Positions 33,701 to 35,362 of a stretch of DNA of 35,362 bases are shown here, one piece after another. The notes beneath the pieces were generated by a model. That model made no database searches. It saw only the letters and a list, made by a program, of their open reading frames with translations, and had not been told where the DNA came from. Made by a program: the position numbers and the translations under genes. How positions within the stretch are numbered: the first letter of the stretch is position 1; each line of letters opens with the position of its first letter. This DNA comes from a virus. The stretch is taken from IMG/VR virus record IMGVR_UViG_3300018424_009970, positions 1-35,362 of that record, one strand, 5' to 3'.

Positions 33701-34244
33701 AACAAAAGCATCAGATAACAAAGTGAGAATAAGATCATTTAAATCAGCAACACTTGCAGATAGATATGGGACATCAATTGCCCCTGTTTACGAGATACCT
33801 CCGTCTGAAAAACCACACGATGATAGAAGGGTCGAGATAGAAGTCTCATCAGTTCAGGCATTGAATGATGACATTATCTTGCTTTTTTCTACGTTAGACT
33901 TTTTTGATAATGCAATTGGAGATCCGGAGTTGGTTTTTTCTAACGAGTACAAAGATTTAAGAGACATGAGAAGAATTTATTTCAATCGATTAACAGAGAA
34001 GGTAAGTCTTACAAAATTCTTTTCTTTCTTTAAGTGGTTTGATAATACAGTAGGGGACATCTTAGAAGATATTGTTCCTAGAACATCTAGATACATGGGA
34101 ACTAATTTTGTAATAGAAAGTCACTCACTCGAAAGAGCAAAGTTTCCTTACATGTATTCTGATATGTATATAGGAGAACTTCAGAGGCCCAATCCAGGAG
34201 AAATATACGTCCAGCAACTTATTGCAAGAGTAGCTAGACGTTAA
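30765..34244 (+). CDS. Large baseplate protein: P2 I/gp7-like core with LamG-like lectin domains
   Basis: A 1159-residue protein. Residues 150-345 form a LamG/concanavalin-like sandwich (FTLEFNLYIPSG, LHIAAIYDRGDTDKLKILVN, GSLDDFRFFNSSRKTADI, LYFRFNEPSGSY). Residues 560-605 contain VIWRRILSDLPEIRRSKGTR and AEAVLRNIGI, a pattern close to the conserved block of the P2 tail protein I family, and the gene follows a J-like gene as P2 I does. A second LamG-like region lies at about 685-895 (SWFLEGLFKFDGA, KKWHLSFGRNAH, SNIRFFTKALTENETIQ). T4 gp7 has a similar length (1032). It is probably a wedge scaffold decorated with glycan-binding modules. The wedge role is inferred from order and one motif block. 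Confidence 0.65.
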   Translation: MRKDNFFKNSLFKPSVIKNYSGRSTMTLADNAQDSFAIVNNTGSFRFDPAGSSLKNTQQLNVDFSKFENHTFFNSARNKVHIAFEKIINQYPFDGSRSEYESFFDKLSGFEKHVFDLFPKHSGFLIFDRDGSNPGTYLSVADTKGGGSSINTKKSAGESVLSINDTPFTLEFNLYIPSGSSNQNEIIAQRINTDSYGFTLALSNSNSTSSPNGLTDLVFIVSDETKSQTLTRTSISKGEFLHIAAIYDRGDTDKLKILVNGEGEVTSSNKVSLSNIDFENSNFTIGSGSIHTYSGNEFTPTATLSGSLDDFRFFNSSRKTADIRKYMNREIFAQEDLKLYFRFNEPSGSYSYEGRQNENLCLDHSGNELHTYVQNFQMNQRDTSRINSTALPSEDPKISPVLFPSFETVKSLSFNLLASGSNYDINNPNLITKLIPEHYLSEEKFLSGDQSDLENLDENPGMIVDEPGGNKIQQGQLISSVLFMWAEIFDEIKLFIDEMSKLTKVDYIDQGTISNQLLPFLAEYHSFKLPSQFNNASIEQYMQGKKVTLDEAQNNRSLQDVQNVIWRRILSDLPEIRRSKGTRASAEAVLRNIGINPGTTFRIKEYGGNPRREIQNTFVKRTRIGKILNFSGSFNTQGTIDGEGRDSSRPVVTSGYLSGSRTEPGYPLIQGSYVNGVSNNASDGLFTSGSWFLEGLFKFDGALNHPEIQSLMRIQSTGSSSGVGNNFLLYNLVCIKPNISTGQTGSLILYGKPDGNISDTLRMEIHDVDIFDGKKWHLSFGRNAHAEERYVSSSYYLRAGKSRYTKEPLIYSTSSYFYDKNSNALNNIDAEYNTSGTFIAIGSMSLGYDSSTSYEFLNQLSNSSANTVNFTGKSSNIRFFTKALTENETIQHVSNPYSLGVGDPGVNFGFSNAKTGSYERLRVDYSMSQLVTESNSSGEVSIFDFTQNNIFGRGTGFEASKSVIVPIRYDYRTISPKLETKASDNKVRIRSFKSATLADRYGTSIAPVYEIPPSEKPHDDRRVEIEVSSVQALNDDIILLFSTLDFFDNAIGDPELVFSNEYKDLRDMRRIYFNRLTEKVSLTKFFSFFKWFDNTVGDILEDIVPRTSRYMGTNFVIESHSLERAKFPYMYSDMYIGELQRPNPGEIYVQQLIARVARR

Positions 34245-34254
34245 AGGAAGAAAT

Positions 34255-35175
34255 ATGTCTATTAGTCAACGTATTCTGAGTGGATCAATTACTAGGGGAA
34301 CACAGGTCATAAATCTAGGCGTCGAGGGAGACTTAAATAACGATTACTCAACATCTGATGCTTACATAAGAGACGGATGGAACATAGTAGAAAGAAAAAA
34401 CTATAGAGGAATCACACAGTATTTGAAGTCTAATGCATCTGACACTGTCCTCTTTAATGGAAAAGTGATAGGCGAAAAGTTTGATGATATGACTTCTACA
34501 ACTGTAGGTAATAATATTGTCTACTTTGGTGAAAAAAAGCAGACATCCATCTTAAGTCACGCAATGGAAAAAAGAGACTTAGGGTATTCTCAGCCTCTAG
34601 AAGGAAATGATTATTTTGAATGTACAAATCCGGATGATCCTATAGAGATCATAGGGACACATCCATACGAGCTGTATTTACCATCCACCATGGTTGACTT
34701 CTCTTCAGCCCTAGTGATTGACGGAGTCATCGACCCACTAGAAGTGAGAAGCAAGGCAGACAGATCTAATTTAGAGTCACCTTTTCATTCTAGAGGAATT
34801 CGAGGTTCATTTTCCAATGAAACACCTTTTAGAAGAACTGCACTCATACATGAAGGGTACAATTTAAAAGATTCACCAACTGTGCCTTATCTGGATGCAC
34901 CAGAATATTTTGGTAATGTTGAACTTCCTCCTATTTTTCAAGAAGACAACATGAAGTTTACTCCTTTTACCGACACAAATAGTGCATTAGAGTTATACTT
35001 TCCTAAGAAAGAATTAGAAGGATATGCAGTGTCTTCTGATATAATTAGTGTCCTGACTAGTGGATCTTCTTTCGATACAGCTGACATGAATGAATTTGAT
35101 ATTTACGGGAGAAGAGGAACTGATTACTTCGGTGGAGGAACTGATTCAATCGCATTTGGAGGATTGTTAAAGTAA
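34255..35175 (+). CDS. Predicted virion structural protein of unknown family
   Basis: A 306-residue soluble protein. It begins MSISQRILSGSITRGTQVINL and contains many Asp/Ser/Thr and short strand-like segments, e.g. HPYELYLPSTMVDF, with a Gly-rich tail (RRGTDYFGGGTDSIAFGG). No enzyme motif, signal peptide or membrane helix is seen. AAAGGAAG lies just before its ATG, and its TAA overlaps the next ATG. Between two lectin-like tail genes it is most likely a baseplate or fibre component; I do not recognise the family. Confidence 0.6.
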   Translation: MSISQRILSGSITRGTQVINLGVEGDLNNDYSTSDAYIRDGWNIVERKNYRGITQYLKSNASDTVLFNGKVIGEKFDDMTSTTVGNNIVYFGEKKQTSILSHAMEKRDLGYSQPLEGNDYFECTNPDDPIEIIGTHPYELYLPSTMVDFSSALVIDGVIDPLEVRSKADRSNLESPFHSRGIRGSFSNETPFRRTALIHEGYNLKDSPTVPYLDAPEYFGNVELPPIFQEDNMKFTPFTDTNSALELYFPKKELEGYAVSSDIISVLTSGSSFDTADMNEFDIYGRRGTDYFGGGTDSIAFGGLLK

Positions 35176-35362
35176 TGCCAAAGATAACAAGAGTCAGGAC
35201 ATATGATCTTAGAAAAAAATGGACTGCTTCCAGCGGAGATATCTATAGAGGCAATGACTCACTGTACGCTTGGTACCAGTTTGATCAAGACGTTTCTGTT
35301 TCAGGAGACTTACAGGATCTCTCGGGAAATTCTAGAGATCTAGGGCCTCTAGACGGAGATGA
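35175..35362 (+). CDS. 5' end of a probable lectin-like (LamG) tail protein (partial)
   Basis: ATG at 35175 overlaps the previous TAA and opens a frame that runs to the window edge (62 complete codons). The start MPKITRVRTYDLRKKW is followed by DSLYAWYQFDQDVSVSGDL and DLSGNSRDLGPL, which match the opening strand and D-x-S-G-N-x-x-D turn of LamG/concanavalin-like domains, as in the large protein at 30765. The remainder lies outside the window, so size and role are unknown; another glycan-binding tail or fibre protein is the best guess. Confidence 0.65.
   Translation, partial: MPKITRVRTYDLRKKWTASSGDIYRGNDSLYAWYQFDQDVSVSGDLQDLSGNSRDLGPLDGD

Noticed and set aside
1-35362. tRNA genes, rRNA, insertion sequences and attachment sites
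   Set aside because: The gaps are too short for most of these, and I saw no cloverleaf, transposase motif or terminal inverted repeat. A dedicated scan could still find something overlapping genes.

Overview
The window looks like about 35 kb of an AT-rich, tailed double-stranded DNA phage genome, most likely a T4-like (contractile-tailed) myovirus, plausibly from an aquatic or marine host. The evidence for a phage is the right-hand third: a gp55-type late sigma factor, a gp5-type baseplate hub protein, a gp25 (P2 W-like) wedge protein, a gp6 (P2 J-like) wedge protein and a very large protein with a P2 I/gp7-like core, in the usual W-J-I order, followed by lectin-like structural proteins. Every recognisable gene is on the + strand. 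Genes overlap by 1-23 bases or are separated by a few bases; only four gaps exceed about 30 bases. I see no tRNA, rRNA, CRISPR array, insertion sequence or convincing terminator.

Region 1 (1-19799) is a nearly uninterrupted sugar and surface-glycan island of 24 genes plus the tail of another. It holds a nearly complete dTDP-sugar route: RmlA, RmlB, an FdtA/QdtA-type 3,4-ketoisomerase, an RmlC-like cupin, DegT-family aminotransferases and two N-formyltransferases. Together these point to a dTDP-formamido-dideoxyhexose. A second set (short UDP-sugar dehydrogenase, Gfo/Idh/MocA oxidoreductase, two WbpP-like epimerases) points to UDP-linked uronic or amino-uronic sugars. Decoration enzymes include two sulfotransferase-like proteins, two methyltransferases, a 2-oxoglutarate/Fe(II) oxygenase, a polysaccharide-deacetylase-like protein and a WbqC-like protein. 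Two GT-B-like glycosyltransferases, an HpcH/HpaI aldolase and a SIS-HAD fusion complete it. No membrane protein (flippase, polymerase, phosphoglycosyltransferase) is visible in this island, so the product must be passed to host machinery, built by genes outside the window, or used on a cytoplasmic acceptor such as virion protein or DNA.

Region 2 (19854-23176) is a transition zone: a PD-(D/E)XK nuclease with a likely 4Fe-4S cluster and two GT4-type glycosyltransferases. Region 3 (23176-24589) carries a small one-helix membrane protein, the late sigma factor and a small conserved-looking phage protein. Region 4 (24589-35362) is the baseplate/tail module, which includes a GC-rich Ala/Pro-rich oddity between the gp5-like and gp25-like genes and several lectin-like (LamG/DNRLRE-type) structural proteins.

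Working model (inference): the phage reprograms host surface glycans, or glycosylates its own particle, with an unusual sulfated, methylated, N-formylated sugar, while the tail module encodes carbohydrate-binding baseplate components. Assignments rest on motifs read by eye; no database search was done.
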